From contig NZ_ASWD01000001.1 in the NCBI RefSeq assembly GCF_000407485.1, positions 930,001 through 994,000 on the forward strand: a stretch of 64,000 bases of DNA, in the 5' to 3' direction. A program made the position numbers and the translations under genes. A model generated the notes under the pieces. That model did no database searches. It was not told where the DNA came from and saw only the letters and a list, made by a program, of their open reading frames with translations. Below, in pieces: positions 33,966-41,547 of this stretch. Origin of the DNA: Enterococcus pallens ATCC BAA-351 (lineage in GTDB: Bacteria; Bacillota; Bacilli; Lactobacillales; Enterococcaceae). Numbering within the stretch: the stretch's first letter is position 1; each line of letters opens with the position of its first letter.

Positions 33966-34208
33966 TCAGCAATTTCGGGTTTTATCTAATAAAGAATTCA
34001 CCCAGTACTCTTTATTAATCCGCTCAACATAAATATCAAAATCATGAGAAGCGTTCATTTGATCAGAAATATTTTTAGTGATTCCATGAATTAAATAGAA
34101 ACGTTGACTCGTATCAATTTGGATCGTTTCAGAGACAGCTGGAATCGTTGATAATTCTGCCAAAAATGTTTTTCGGGTTACCAGATCGTGCAAACAAACT
34201 TTATGCAT
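33966..34208 (-). CDS. Small 80-residue protein upstream of the Prd-like pair
   Basis: Soluble (MHKVCLHDLVTRKTFLAELS...FDIYVERINKEYWVNSLLDK) with AAAGGAG before ATG 34208. No family recognised. It lies 39 bases upstream of the PrdD-like gene in the same direction and may share its transcript. Confidence 0.55.
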   Translation of the reverse strand: MHKVCLHDLVTRKTFLAELSTIPAVSETIQIDTSQRFYLIHGITKNISDQMNASHDFDIYVERINKEYWVNSLLDKTRNC

Positions 34209-34375
34209 AACAAACTCCTTTATTCAAACGATGAACTTATGTTGATTATAGCACAGGATATAAAGGAGTTCTTTAGGAATAATAAGATTTATTTGAAACA
34301 AAATAATAAAGCGTGGTGGGGAACAGGAGAATGACAGTTTCATTCGAATACAGTAGAAAAGCCAGAAAATTCTGG

Positions 34376-34657
34376 CTATTTTGAAATCTTTTCATACATA
34401 TTATTTGGATGCTTAAAAAAGATTTCTGCGTTTTTTCTCTTGAGATTGTTTTTTGCGAATACCAAGTCTCTTCGGGTCCAAATCGTTGCTGGAGCGCCTT
34501 CAATATGTTCAGCAACATAGAAAAAGGAGCCGCAGGAGGTTAAATAAGGTGTCATTTTATGGACACTTAGACTTTTTGTCACACAAGTAAATCGCAACTC
34601 TTCAGGAGAATCAAACGGGGGAATTTCGTTTAGTAGGGGAATCTTAATAAAAAGCAT
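34376..34657 (-). CDS. Hypothetical 93-residue protein
   Basis: Starts MLFIKIPLLNEIPPFDSPEE after AAGAAAGAAGTG and reads as a folded soluble protein (LTSCGSFFYVAEHIEGAPATIW). A shorter overlapping frame in another phase has no support. No family recognised. It is followed by 170 bases before the next minus-strand gene. Confidence 0.5.
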   Translation of the reverse strand: MLFIKIPLLNEIPPFDSPEELRFTCVTKSLSVHKMTPYLTSCGSFFYVAEHIEGAPATIWTRRDLVFAKNNLKRKNAEIFFKHPNNMYEKISK

Positions 34658-34822
34658 GTTTTCACTTCTTTCTTAACGACTAAACCGATTCAATTCACCT
34701 AAAAAAAGGATAGTCAAGTCTGACTATCCCAGTATCTTGACCTGTCTAGTTAGTTAGACAGTGTCATAATATCAAATTGTAATTTCATTCACAAGAAAAG
34801 TACTCAGAAAATTCAAAAAAGG

Positions 34823-34932
34823 GATTGACCATGAAGCATGCGTAAACAAATTAAAGGACCTGAGAAAGATAGTAATAGGTGTAAACAAATTAATTATCTG
34901 TATTCTGCAGGTTCTAAAAGTCATGGTCAATC
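34823..34932. repeat. Structured element closed by a perfect 12-bp inverted repeat
   Basis: GATTGACCATGA at 34823-34834 and TCATGGTCAATC at 34921-34932 are exact complements. Inside is the direct repeat GTAAACAAATTAA at 34842-34854 and 34881-34893, and a second weaker pairing (GGACCTG with CAGGTTC). It could be a small structured RNA, a MITE-like remnant or a protein-binding array. No target duplication seen. Confidence 0.5.
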
Positions 34933-35049
34933 TAACAAGAATTATAGCATACTAAAATTGCTAGGAAAAGATAACATTTAAAGAGGATGAAATTAAAACT
35001 GTCAGAAGTATAAGGAAAATACTTTTATTTTTGAAAGCAAACAAAAAAC

Positions 35050-35069
35050 CGGCCACTCATGCGGCCGGA
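35050..35069 (-). terminator. GC-rich hairpin, minus-strand terminator shape
   Basis: CCGGCC and GGCCGG flank an 8-base loop; on the minus strand a T run follows. It may be a back-up terminator for the tRNA-like transcript, which ends at 35158-35187. Confidence 0.5.
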
Positions 35070-35157
35070 AAAAAATGGGGTAGTTGGGATATATGCTACA
35101 TACTTAATGTACCATCATCTTTCTAAAACAACAAAAAATATGCCCGCGGATCAAAAA

Positions 35158-35187
35158 AAGTGCAGCCTGCTAATTTGCAAGCTGCAA
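35158..35187 (-). terminator. Terminator of the tRNA-like gene
   Basis: On the minus strand GCAGCTTGC pairs with GCAGGCTGC and seven T follow, 49 bases after the mature 3' end of the tRNA-like RNA. Confidence 0.75.
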
Positions 35188-35235
35188 AACTACCGAAAGT
35201 TAGGTTGAATTTTTCAATAAAAAAGTTTTCTTGAA

Positions 35236-35319
35236 TGTGGATGCCAGGAGTCGAACCTGAGACCTCTTTCTTAAATGCAGACTACTTCATTGAACGAGTG
35301 AAACACCGTGTTCATCCAC
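35236..35319 (-). ncRNA. Abnormal tRNA-like RNA
   Basis: Minus strand, 84 bases. It has a perfect 7-bp acceptor stem (GTGGATG with CATCCAC), discriminator A and a perfect T arm (TCAGG-TTCGACT-CCTGG). The middle is not normal. One fold gives a 5-bp stem TTCAC/ATGAA with a 7-base TCGTTCA loop, no U33. Another gives a 4-base variable region GGTC after a loop ATTTAAG that would present UUA, with a weak stem (3 of 5 pairs). No canonical D arm exists and CCA is not encoded. A terminator follows on the same strand. It may be a decayed tRNA or a functional tRNA-like small RNA. Confidence 0.6.
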
Positions 35320-35333
35320 AAATATAGTATATC

Positions 35334-35368
35334 AAAAAGGAGGGCAGCTTTTATTTCAAGCTGCTCCT
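35334..35368 (-). terminator. Terminator of the DUF697-like gene
   Basis: On the minus strand AAGGAGCAGCTT pairs with AAGCTGCCCTCCTT, then T. It separates the membrane-like gene from the tRNA-like gene. Confidence 0.75.
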
Positions 35369-35369
35369 T

Positions 35370-35741
35370 TTAAGCTTTTTTTAAAGCTTTGTTCTCTTCA
35401 GAAAATTCTCTGGCGATCATCCAGCCATAGGTTTCAGTAATAGCTGCTGCTGTAGTCGCGTTAATAACATTGCCAGCAATTGGAATTTTCCCCACAAAAA
35501 ATCGGGCAGTCATTTTTCCAGCTTGTTGAGCAACAAATTGAGTTGCCAAAGCCTTAGCCGCACCATCTTCCAGTTTTTTTCCAAAGATTTTTCCTAGTGC
35601 AACAATCATAGCTGTTTGAATAGGGATTAGGGCTGCTGCGTCAGTGACCGGTAATTGAGCCATTCCTCCACCAATTGCTGCAGCAGCGGATGAAGCTGTG
35701 TGAATGACCAAATGAGCTTTTTTACGTTGTGTTTTATTCAT
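35370..35741 (-). CDS. Small Ala-rich DUF697-like protein
   Basis: About 123 residues from ATG 35741 (AAAGGAAG upstream). Hydrophobic helical segments (HTASSAAAAIGGGMAQLP, LIPIQTAMIVALGKIFG and IPIAGNVINATTAAAITETYG) with Gly-rich turns are in the style of DUF697 proteins, which associate with membranes or GTPases. Function unknown. Confidence 0.65.
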   Translation of the reverse strand: MNKTQRKKAHLVIHTASSAAAAIGGGMAQLPVTDAAALIPIQTAMIVALGKIFGKKLEDGAAKALATQFVAQQAGKMTARFFVGKIPIAGNVINATTAAAITETYGWMIAREFSEENKALKKA

Positions 35742-35870
35742 TACAAGCTTCCTTTCAATAAAGCTGGTCACAGTTTAGCATTCGAAAGGAGAAAGTACAA
35801 TAAATTGAACCCTTTCAAACAAGTAGGATACTAAAAATATGCTATACTTAAAGAAAAGGAGGCGGTTACA

Positions 35871-36305
35871 ATGTTTGGGAAATATGAATCAATTTTAGTA
35901 GCTGTTGACGGGTCAAAGCAAGCAGAAAGAGCCTTTGAAGAAGCAGTCGCAATTGCTGTAGCTAACCAAGCAACATTGACTATCGCTTGGATTATCAATG
36001 AGGAAGATTTAAGCAACAGTGCCTTTTCGTACTCCAAAATTCTGCATGAAGAAAAGGAAATGGTTGAGAAGGAAATGTTAAAGAAAATCCATGATGCCAA
36101 ACAAGCCCAGATTGAAGAAGTTGCTAGTGTGATTGAAATCGGGAATCCCAAAGAATATCTTGCCACGCTTATTCCTGAAAGTCAGTCTATCGATTTAATT
36201 GTGATGGGACCAACAGGTAAAGGGATGATCCGCCGAGCCTTAGTGGGTTCAACAACCTCCTATGTTGTAAACAATGCCTCTTGCAGTGTTTTAGTTGTGA
36301 AATAA
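35871..36305 (+). CDS. Universal stress protein (UspA family), copy 1
   Basis: A 144-residue protein with the UspA fold: N-terminal ILVAVDGSKQAERAFEEAV and C-terminal ATP-binding motif GPTGKGMIRRALVGSTTSYV, then ASCSVLVVK. Binds ATP or AMP and is induced under stress. It starts at ATG 35871 after AAAGGAGG. A second copy follows with a 7-base gap, so the two are one operon. Confidence 0.9.
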   Translation: MFGKYESILVAVDGSKQAERAFEEAVAIAVANQATLTIAWIINEEDLSNSAFSYSKILHEEKEMVEKEMLKKIHDAKQAQIEEVASVIEIGNPKEYLATLIPESQSIDLIVMGPTGKGMIRRALVGSTTSYVVNNASCSVLVVK

Positions 36306-36312
36306 GGTGAGA

Positions 36313-36735
36313 ATGATGAAAGAATATCGTAAAATATTGGTTCCAGTGGATGGTTCGAAGTTAGCTGGCAAGGCGTTTGAAGAAGCCTGTCAGGTTGCCA
36401 AGCGAAATCATGGGCAGCTGCTTTTGCTTACAGTGATTGATTTAACCAGCTTTCGGGGAACCGCCAGTGCCAGCTCGATGGAAATAACCAAAGAATTACA
36501 AAAAAATGCGCAGCAGCTGATCGCTGAGCTGGAACAAAGCACCGATGTACCGTTGCAAACACAAATTTCTGCCGGGAATCCTAAACAGGAAATTATTAAA
36601 GCAGCAGAAGATTTTGATAGTGATCTGATTATTATGGGGGCAACAGGACTAAGTAAACTAGGCCAGTGGATGCTAGGATCGACAACTGGTTATGTCGTCA
36701 ACCATGCCTCTTGTAATGTCATGGTAATTAAATAG
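36313..36735 (+). CDS. Universal stress protein (UspA family), copy 2
   Basis: About 140 residues, MMKEYRKILVPVDGSKLAGK at the N-terminus and GATGLSKLGQWMLGSTTGYV near the C-terminus (ATP-binding G-2x-G-9x-GST motif). The two ATG codons at 36313 and 36316 cannot be separated by the ribosome-binding site AAGGTGA. It is a diverged paralogue of the preceding gene. Confidence 0.9.
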   Translation: MMKEYRKILVPVDGSKLAGKAFEEACQVAKRNHGQLLLLTVIDLTSFRGTASASSMEITKELQKNAQQLIAELEQSTDVPLQTQISAGNPKQEIIKAAEDFDSDLIIMGATGLSKLGQWMLGSTTGYVVNHASCNVMVIK

Positions 36736-36741
36736 AAAACA

Positions 36742-36785
36742 ACCCTCAAATGCCAAAATATTGATCGGCATTTGAGGGTCCTTTT
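36742..36785 (+). terminator. Terminator after the Usp pair
   Basis: ACCCTCAAATGCC pairs with GGCATTTGAGGGT, then CCTTTT. It also serves the minus-strand gene ending at 36794 weakly. Confidence 0.75.
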
Positions 36786-36793
36786 AGTAAATT

Positions 36794-37108
36794 TCAGTTT
36801 TTTTCTTCTAAAGTCATGATTAATTCTTCCCCAGTGTCATATACGTATAGGCGGTTGGGGAAGGGAACATGTTCATAGGCCTGTATGTAAGGTGCAGTCA
36901 CACTATCGGAAAAGTAAGGCTCACTTTGTGAATGAACGACACTTAAGGTTTGATTGGGATTTTTAAAAAAATTAAAGCGTTGCGGTGAGCTTAAAGGCAG
37001 TCCTTTGTGTGGTCGCATAAAAATCATATGCCACAGTTCATTTTGCATTTGCTCAGGCAATTGCTCAGCAGGAACCTCGCTTTTCCGAGGCTTCGTTGGT
37101 TCAAACAT
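36794..37108 (-). CDS. DUF960-family protein
   Basis: About 104 residues from ATG 37108 (MFEPTKPRKSE), with AAAGGA 9 bases before. The pattern LPEQMQNELWHMI then SVVHSQSEPYF and LYVYDTGEELIMTLEE is the DUF960 family of small Firmicute proteins. Function unknown. Confidence 0.75.
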   Translation of the reverse strand: MFEPTKPRKSEVPAEQLPEQMQNELWHMIFMRPHKGLPLSSPQRFNFFKNPNQTLSVVHSQSEPYFSDSVTAPYIQAYEHVPFPNRLYVYDTGEELIMTLEEKN

Positions 37109-37242
37109 AACAGTCATTCCTTTCTAGCTTTATAATAGCAGTTTTTCTGAAAAAGAAAAATATTTGGGTGAGAAAATAATCATTTTAACGGCTTTTTTTT
37201 CGTTGTCATGGTATGGTTAGATTGATGAAAGAAGGGATTCAC

Positions 37243-38136
37243 ATGACATATGCAATTTTTTTTAATTCCAACGCTGGGGATGGTAAAGCAGAACAAACAG
37301 CGCACCAAATGAAAGAGAAATTGGAGGCGGCAGACAAGGAGGCGGAATTCTTAACAGCACCTGATCCAGAAGCAGCGATCAAGAAAATTAAGGATCATTT
37401 ATCTGATTATGAAGCAATTGTCGCAATCGGAGGAGACGGCACCTTAAATATCGTTGCTACGGCGTTTGTACAGGCCGAAAAAACGATCCCCTTTGGAATT
37501 ATTCCCGGTGGGACAGTCAATAATTTTGCCAAACGTTGGCACATTCCAATGGATTTAGAGCAAGCAATGGATGTTATTGTTGCTGGTCATACACGTAAGG
37601 TGGGGATTGGTGCCTGTGACGAACACAAAAAGGCGATTGTCAGCTCCTTTGCTTTTGGGACGTTTGCGGATATTTCCAACGAAGTACGTCAGCAGGAAAA
37701 ACAAAAATTTGGTTTGATTGTTTATCCTTTAAAAGCGTTGAAGCAATTAGGGAAGAAAAGATCCTACAAGGTGCGTGTTGAGGCCGATTCTTATACGGAG
37801 GAACTTAAGGTATGGTTTGCTTTAATTACAACCACCCGCTCCATTGGCGGTATGAACTATGTTCAAGAAGGCTCGGAATCGTTTCATGTGAGCGTCTTGC
37901 ACAACATGACCTTCCTCAAATTATTTCAACTGGCTCGGTTTGTTTTTACAGGTAAATTGAAAAATACGGAAAGCTTGTTGTATCTGCAACCGAAGAAAGT
38001 CAAGCTCACGCCTTTAGGAAAGCATGAGATTGTTGCTCGAATTGATGGCGACAAGGGCCCAACCTTACCAGTAGAACTAGATTGGCTGGAAAAATTTTTG
38101 ACTATTTATGTACCGGAGCGAAAGGACAGCAAATAA
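37243..38136 (+). CDS. Diacylglycerol kinase-family lipid kinase (DgkB/YegS-like)
   Basis: About 297 residues from ATG 37243 (AAGAAGGG upstream). The nucleotide-binding motif GGDGTL (VAIGGDGTLNIVATA) and the substrate loop GIIPGGTVNNFAKR are clear. The family phosphorylates diacylglycerol or related lipids and returns it to phospholipid synthesis, important in cells making lipoteichoic acid. It is followed 18 bases later by a pyridoxamine oxidase-fold gene, probably co-transcribed. Confidence 0.87.
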   Translation: MTYAIFFNSNAGDGKAEQTAHQMKEKLEAADKEAEFLTAPDPEAAIKKIKDHLSDYEAIVAIGGDGTLNIVATAFVQAEKTIPFGIIPGGTVNNFAKRWHIPMDLEQAMDVIVAGHTRKVGIGACDEHKKAIVSSFAFGTFADISNEVRQQEKQKFGLIVYPLKALKQLGKKRSYKVRVEADSYTEELKVWFALITTTRSIGGMNYVQEGSESFHVSVLHNMTFLKLFQLARFVFTGKLKNTESLLYLQPKKVKLTPLGKHEIVARIDGDKGPTLPVELDWLEKFLTIYVPERKDSK

Positions 38137-38154
38137 TTTTTAAGGAGAATTCTG

Positions 38155-38553
38155 ATGGATAAGGACATTGAGGCATTATTAAAAAGAGCGGATACCTTTA
38201 CCTTAACAACAATTGACAGTCGAGGGTTTCCTCATGTAATCGCAGTATCAAAGCCACTAGAGCGCAGCGGCTTTCATTATTTTAAATTCTATATCAATAT
38301 GGATGGGAAAACTGCTGAGAACATCAAGAAAAATCGCGCGGGCAGCTTGTTTTGTGTTGATTCAGCGAAGCATGAAAGTCTGGCACTGAAGGGGTATTTC
38401 TTTTTAGAAGAAATTGAAGGCTACGAAGCATTGACCGCAAAGCTGAATGATTTTCAGCAGCAGCTAGAGTATCATCATCCGGTACTGGCCGTTTTTGAAA
38501 CCTTAAGTGTTAAGCATTATAAAGATAATCAGACAGAGATTATCGACGGTTAA
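38155..38553 (+). CDS. Pyridoxamine 5'-phosphate oxidase-fold (FMN-binding split barrel) protein
   Basis: A 132-residue protein. The sequence ADTFTLTTIDSRGFPHVIAVSK...AENIKKNRAGSLFCVD follows the general stress protein 26/PNPOx-like family, which binds FMN or F420 in other bacteria. Enzyme activity is unknown. SD AAGGAG before ATG 38155. Confidence 0.8.
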   Translation: MDKDIEALLKRADTFTLTTIDSRGFPHVIAVSKPLERSGFHYFKFYINMDGKTAENIKKNRAGSLFCVDSAKHESLALKGYFFLEEIEGYEALTAKLNDFQQQLEYHHPVLAVFETLSVKHYKDNQTEIIDG

Positions 38554-38591
38554 TCGTTTGAATCCAAAAGGCAAATCAATCAATAAGTAAT

Positions 38592-38668
38592 CTGAACTAC
38601 AAGAGTATCTACTCCAAAACGCAGTTGGGCGGCCGGAGGAATACGAAGGTAGTTCAGTTTTTTTTTAG
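38592..38668 (+). terminator. Long-stem terminator after the PNPOx-fold gene
   Basis: CTGAACTAC at 38592-38600 pairs with GTAGTTCAG at 38649-38658 around a partly paired 48-base interior, followed by a T run. Confidence 0.7.
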
Positions 38669-38692
38669 TTAAAAAGAAATTTTTATTGGTTA

Positions 38693-38753
38693 TTGACAAA
38701 GGAATTTGACCTATGCTAAATTTAAACCCATGCGGCAAAACGTAAGTGTTACG
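38693..38753 (+). promoter_or_regulatory. adcA promoter and Zur-like box
   Basis: TTGACA (38693-38698) and a -10 CTAAAT (38716-38721) are 17 bases apart. CGTAAGTGTTACG at 38741-38753 is a perfect inverted repeat with a 3-base centre, a match to Zur-type operators (TCGTAATnATTACGA style). Bound Zur would cover the transcribed leader near the start. Confidence 0.6.
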
Positions 38754-38789
38754 ATTTGGAAACGTAAAGTGTAAAGGAGCAGGTGGAAA

Positions 38790-40313
38790 ATGAAGAAAGC
38801 ATGGAAATGGTTGGCATTATTTGGATTAGCAGGAGTACTAGGTGCCTGTGGAAATAACGACGAAACAAAGGAGAGCTCGGAAAAAGATGGTTTAACCATC
38901 GTAGCCAGCTTTTATCCAATGTATGATTTTACTAAAAATATTGTTGGGGATGAAGGAAACGTGGAACTGCTGGTTCCTGCGGGTACGGATTCACATGATT
39001 TTGAGCCCTCTGCCAAAGACATCGCAAAAATTCAAAACGCGGATGCGCTCGTATACAACAATGAAAATATGGAAATGTGGGTACCAGACGTTGAAGACTC
39101 TTTAGCTAAAGAAGATGTGAAGGTTATTAAGGCTACCAAAGATATGTTGTTAATGCCAGGTAGTGAGGAAGAAGAACATGATCATGATCACAGTGAAGAA
39201 GGCCATCACCATGAATTAGATCCCCACGTTTGGCTGGCTCCTAGTTTAGCAGTCAAAGAAGTGGAAGCCATTCGCGATCAATTAAGTGAAAGCTATCCGG
39301 AGCATGCGGCTGCCTTTAAGAAAAATGCAGCTGCTTATATCGAAAAGCTGAAAAAGCTGGATAGTAATTACACCAATGCCTTTGCCGAGGCTAAGCAAAA
39401 AAGCTTTGTAACTCAGCATGCCGCCTTCAGCTATTTAGCTTTAGAATATGGCTTAAATCAGGTGCCAATTTCTGGTGTGTCCGCAGAGGAAGAGCCTTCA
39501 CCTGCTCGCTTGGCTGAGCTGAAGGAATTTGTTGAAAAAAATGGCATTCAATACATTTACTTCGAAGAAAATGCCAAAAGCAGTGTGGCCGAAACCTTAG
39601 CAGCGGAAACAAACATCAAAACAGAAGTATTGAACCCGCTTGAAGGATTAACCCAACAGCAAATGGACGATGGTGAAGACTACATTTCTGTGATGGAGCA
39701 AAATTTAAAGGCATTGCGGAAAACAACCGATAGCGAAAATCCGAAAGAAGAAAATTTAACGCCAGTTAAAGAAAAAACAGTTTACAATGGTTATTTCAAA
39801 GACAGCGAGGTAAAAGAACGACCATTAACTGATTGGGCTGGGGATTGGCAATCGGTGTATCCCTACTTGCAGGACGGCACACTGGATCAAGTAATGGCAT
39901 ATAAAACGAAAAAGGATTCTTCCAAAACCGCAGAGGAATACAAAGCTTATTACGAAACCGGCTATCAAACAGAGGTGAAGAAAATCAACATTAAGGGAGC
40001 TAAGATGACCTTTATTTTTGATGACGGAACCGAAAAAACGGCGGAGTACAAAGCGGCAGGATACAAAATCTTGGATTATAAAGCAGGAAATCGCGGCGTT
40101 CGATTTTTATTTGAGGCCAAAGGAGAAACGGATGCCTTTAAATACATTCAGTTTAGCGACCATGGAATTAATCCTGAAAAATCTGGTCATTTCCATATTT
40201 ATTATGGCAATGACAGCCAAGAAGCGTTATTGGAAGAAATGGACCATTGGCCAACCTATTACCCAGCCAATTTAACTGGAATGGAAATTGCCCAGGAGAT
40301 GTTGGCACACTAA
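38790..40313 (+). CDS. adcA: Zinc ABC transporter substrate-binding lipoprotein AdcA with ZinT domain
   Basis: A 507-residue lipoprotein: lipobox GVLGAC with Cys at residue 20, then a cluster A-I zinc-binding fold (residues about 35-310). A His-rich loop (HDHDHSEEGHHHE) lies at about residues 130-143 and a ZinT domain from about residue 325 to the end. It captures Zn2+ outside the cell for an AdcBC transporter, which is not in this window, so the permease and ATPase must be elsewhere. A Zur-like box lies at 38741-38753. SD AAAGGAG. Confidence 0.93.
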   Translation: MKKAWKWLALFGLAGVLGACGNNDETKESSEKDGLTIVASFYPMYDFTKNIVGDEGNVELLVPAGTDSHDFEPSAKDIAKIQNADALVYNNENMEMWVPDVEDSLAKEDVKVIKATKDMLLMPGSEEEEHDHDHSEEGHHHELDPHVWLAPSLAVKEVEAIRDQLSESYPEHAAAFKKNAAAYIEKLKKLDSNYTNAFAEAKQKSFVTQHAAFSYLALEYGLNQVPISGVSAEEEPSPARLAELKEFVEKNGIQYIYFEENAKSSVAETLAAETNIKTEVLNPLEGLTQQQMDDGEDYISVMEQNLKALRKTTDSENPKEENLTPVKEKTVYNGYFKDSEVKERPLTDWAGDWQSVYPYLQDGTLDQVMAYKTKKDSSKTAEEYKAYYETGYQTEVKKINIKGAKMTFIFDDGTEKTAEYKAAGYKILDYKAGNRGVRFLFEAKGETDAFKYIQFSDHGINPEKSGHFHIYYGNDSQEALLEEMDHWPTYYPANLTGMEIAQEMLAH

Positions 40314-40377
40314 TTCTTCACAAACCATGCGGCTTCCGCTAAAATAAAAGAAACACCATAGTGAAGAGGGGAAGCCC

Positions 40378-41364
40378 ATGAAAAAGAAAGTGACGATTAA
40401 TCAAGTTGCTGAACAAGCTGGCGTGTCTAAAACGACCATTTCTCGCTTTTTAAATGGCCATTACGGAAACATGTCCCAGGAAACTAAAGAAAAAATTGCA
40501 ACAGTTATCGAGGAATTAAAGTATCGACCAAATCGTCAGGCGCAAGCGCTGAAGTCAAAGCGCAGCTATTTAATTGGGGTAGTAGTTGCCGATATCTCCA
40601 ATATGTACTCTTCATTACTATTAAAGGGAATTGGCGAAGTATTGGGAAAACACGGGTACCAGATGATTATTATGGATGCTGCCAACTCGATTGAGCAGGA
40701 ACATGACCTGCTGGAGAAGCTGCTGGATCAAAGCGTTGAGGCGATTATTTTGCAGCCTGCTTCTCGTGAGGCTCAGCATTACGAATTTTTAAAGGAAAGA
40801 AACATTCCCTTACTGCTGGTAGATCGACAAACAGCTCCAGTTCAGTGGCCTGCGGTGGTAACCGATAACGTGGCATCAATCAAACAAATCATGCAGGCGG
40901 TGATTCGGGAAAAGTACCAAAAGGTGGTCGTTGTTAGTGAGCCTTTGAAAGAGGCAACCACGCGTGAAATTCGTTATGAGACCGTTAAAAGTCTAGCAGA
41001 GGAAGCTGGGATGGAAGCTTTTTTACTGGAAACAACTTTAGAGGATGCCTTCAATCAGCGCATTCAAGAGCAAATCCAGCAGCCGAAAAAAACGCTGCTG
41101 TTTGCTTCCAACGGTCGTGTATTGATGGCGCTATTAACTTTCTTAGTCGAAGAAAAAATCAGTATCCCTGAAACTGTGGGGGTAACCGGCTTTGATGATT
41201 GGAATTTAACGGCCTTGGTGGGACCAGGGATCACTAGTATTGAGCAGCAATCCCAAGCAATTGGTCAAACAGCAGCCGAAAAAATTCTTCAATTGCTGCA
41301 AAAAGAGGAAACGATTGAAGAGACGGTAGTACCAACGAAACTACGTTGGCGTCATTCAATTTAG
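40378..41364 (+). CDS. LacI-family repressor of the adjacent sugar-acid operon (KdgR-like)
   Basis: A 328-residue repressor: helix-turn-helix INQVAEQAGVSKTTISRFLN near the N-terminus (residues about 6-25) and a periplasmic-binding-protein-type sugar-binding domain (residues about 62-328). The operon starting at 41548 has two perfect AACCGGTT operators in its promoter, the natural targets. The gene content points to a keto-deoxy-gluconate inducer; the name is tentative. It ends 60 bases before a hairpin terminator at 41401-41439. Confidence 0.87.
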   Translation: MKKKVTINQVAEQAGVSKTTISRFLNGHYGNMSQETKEKIATVIEELKYRPNRQAQALKSKRSYLIGVVVADISNMYSSLLLKGIGEVLGKHGYQMIIMDAANSIEQEHDLLEKLLDQSVEAIILQPASREAQHYEFLKERNIPLLLVDRQTAPVQWPAVVTDNVASIKQIMQAVIREKYQKVVVVSEPLKEATTREIRYETVKSLAEEAGMEAFLLETTLEDAFNQRIQEQIQQPKKTLLFASNGRVLMALLTFLVEEKISIPETVGVTGFDDWNLTALVGPGITSIEQQSQAIGQTAAEKILQLLQKEETIEETVVPTKLRWRHSI

Positions 41365-41400
41365 TTTGTTATTGTTTAAGAAAATATTAAGACGAAGAAG

Positions 41401-41439
41401 CTAAGTATGGGAACCGTTTTCCATACTTAGCTTCTTTTT
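41401..41439 (+). terminator. Terminator of the LacI-type repressor gene
   Basis: CTAAGTATGG at 41401-41410 pairs with CCATACTTAG, followed by CTTCTTTTT. Confidence 0.7.
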
Positions 41440-41466
41440 GCCTGCAGGGAATTTCTGTTTTTGGAG

Positions 41467-41523
41467 TGTAAGCGGTTGACACTTTTTGGGAACCGGTTTA
41501 CTATATGAGTATAGAAACCGGTT
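41467..41523 (+). promoter_or_regulatory. Sugar-acid operon promoter with cre site and two LacI operators
   Basis: TTGACA at 41476-41481 and TACTAT at 41499-41504 are 17 bases apart. A cre-like word TGTAAGCGGTTGACA (41467-41481) overlaps the -35, for CcpA catabolite repression. Perfect palindromes AACCGGTT lie at 41491-41498 (in the spacer) and 41516-41523, 25 bases apart, the likely repressor operators. Confidence 0.8.
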
Positions 41524-41547
41524 AACATATTGAAAGGAAGCTGTTTT

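Larger units (their letters stand above)
34658..35236. other. Non-coding, structure-rich intergenic region
   Basis: About 580 bases with no protein gene. In order it holds a hairpin GGATAGTCA-AGTC-TGACTATCC at 34706-34727 (minus-strand terminator shape, with T run), a nearby TGTCTA/TAGACA pair at 34743-34760, a 110-base element bounded by 12-bp inverted repeats (34823-34932), a strong GC-rich hairpin at 35050-35069 (CCGGCC/GGCCGG, minus-strand T run) and the terminator of the tRNA-like gene at 35158-35187. Confidence 0.55.

Noticed and set aside
35236-35319. Ordinary tRNA-Leu, tRNA-Ser or tRNA-Asn
   Set aside because: No proper D arm could be folded, and neither possible anticodon arm satisfies both stem and U33 requirements.
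35236-35319. Fragment of tmRNA
   Set aside because: The 5' and 3' acceptor strands are adjacent in a tRNA-sized RNA, and no tag-peptide region is present.
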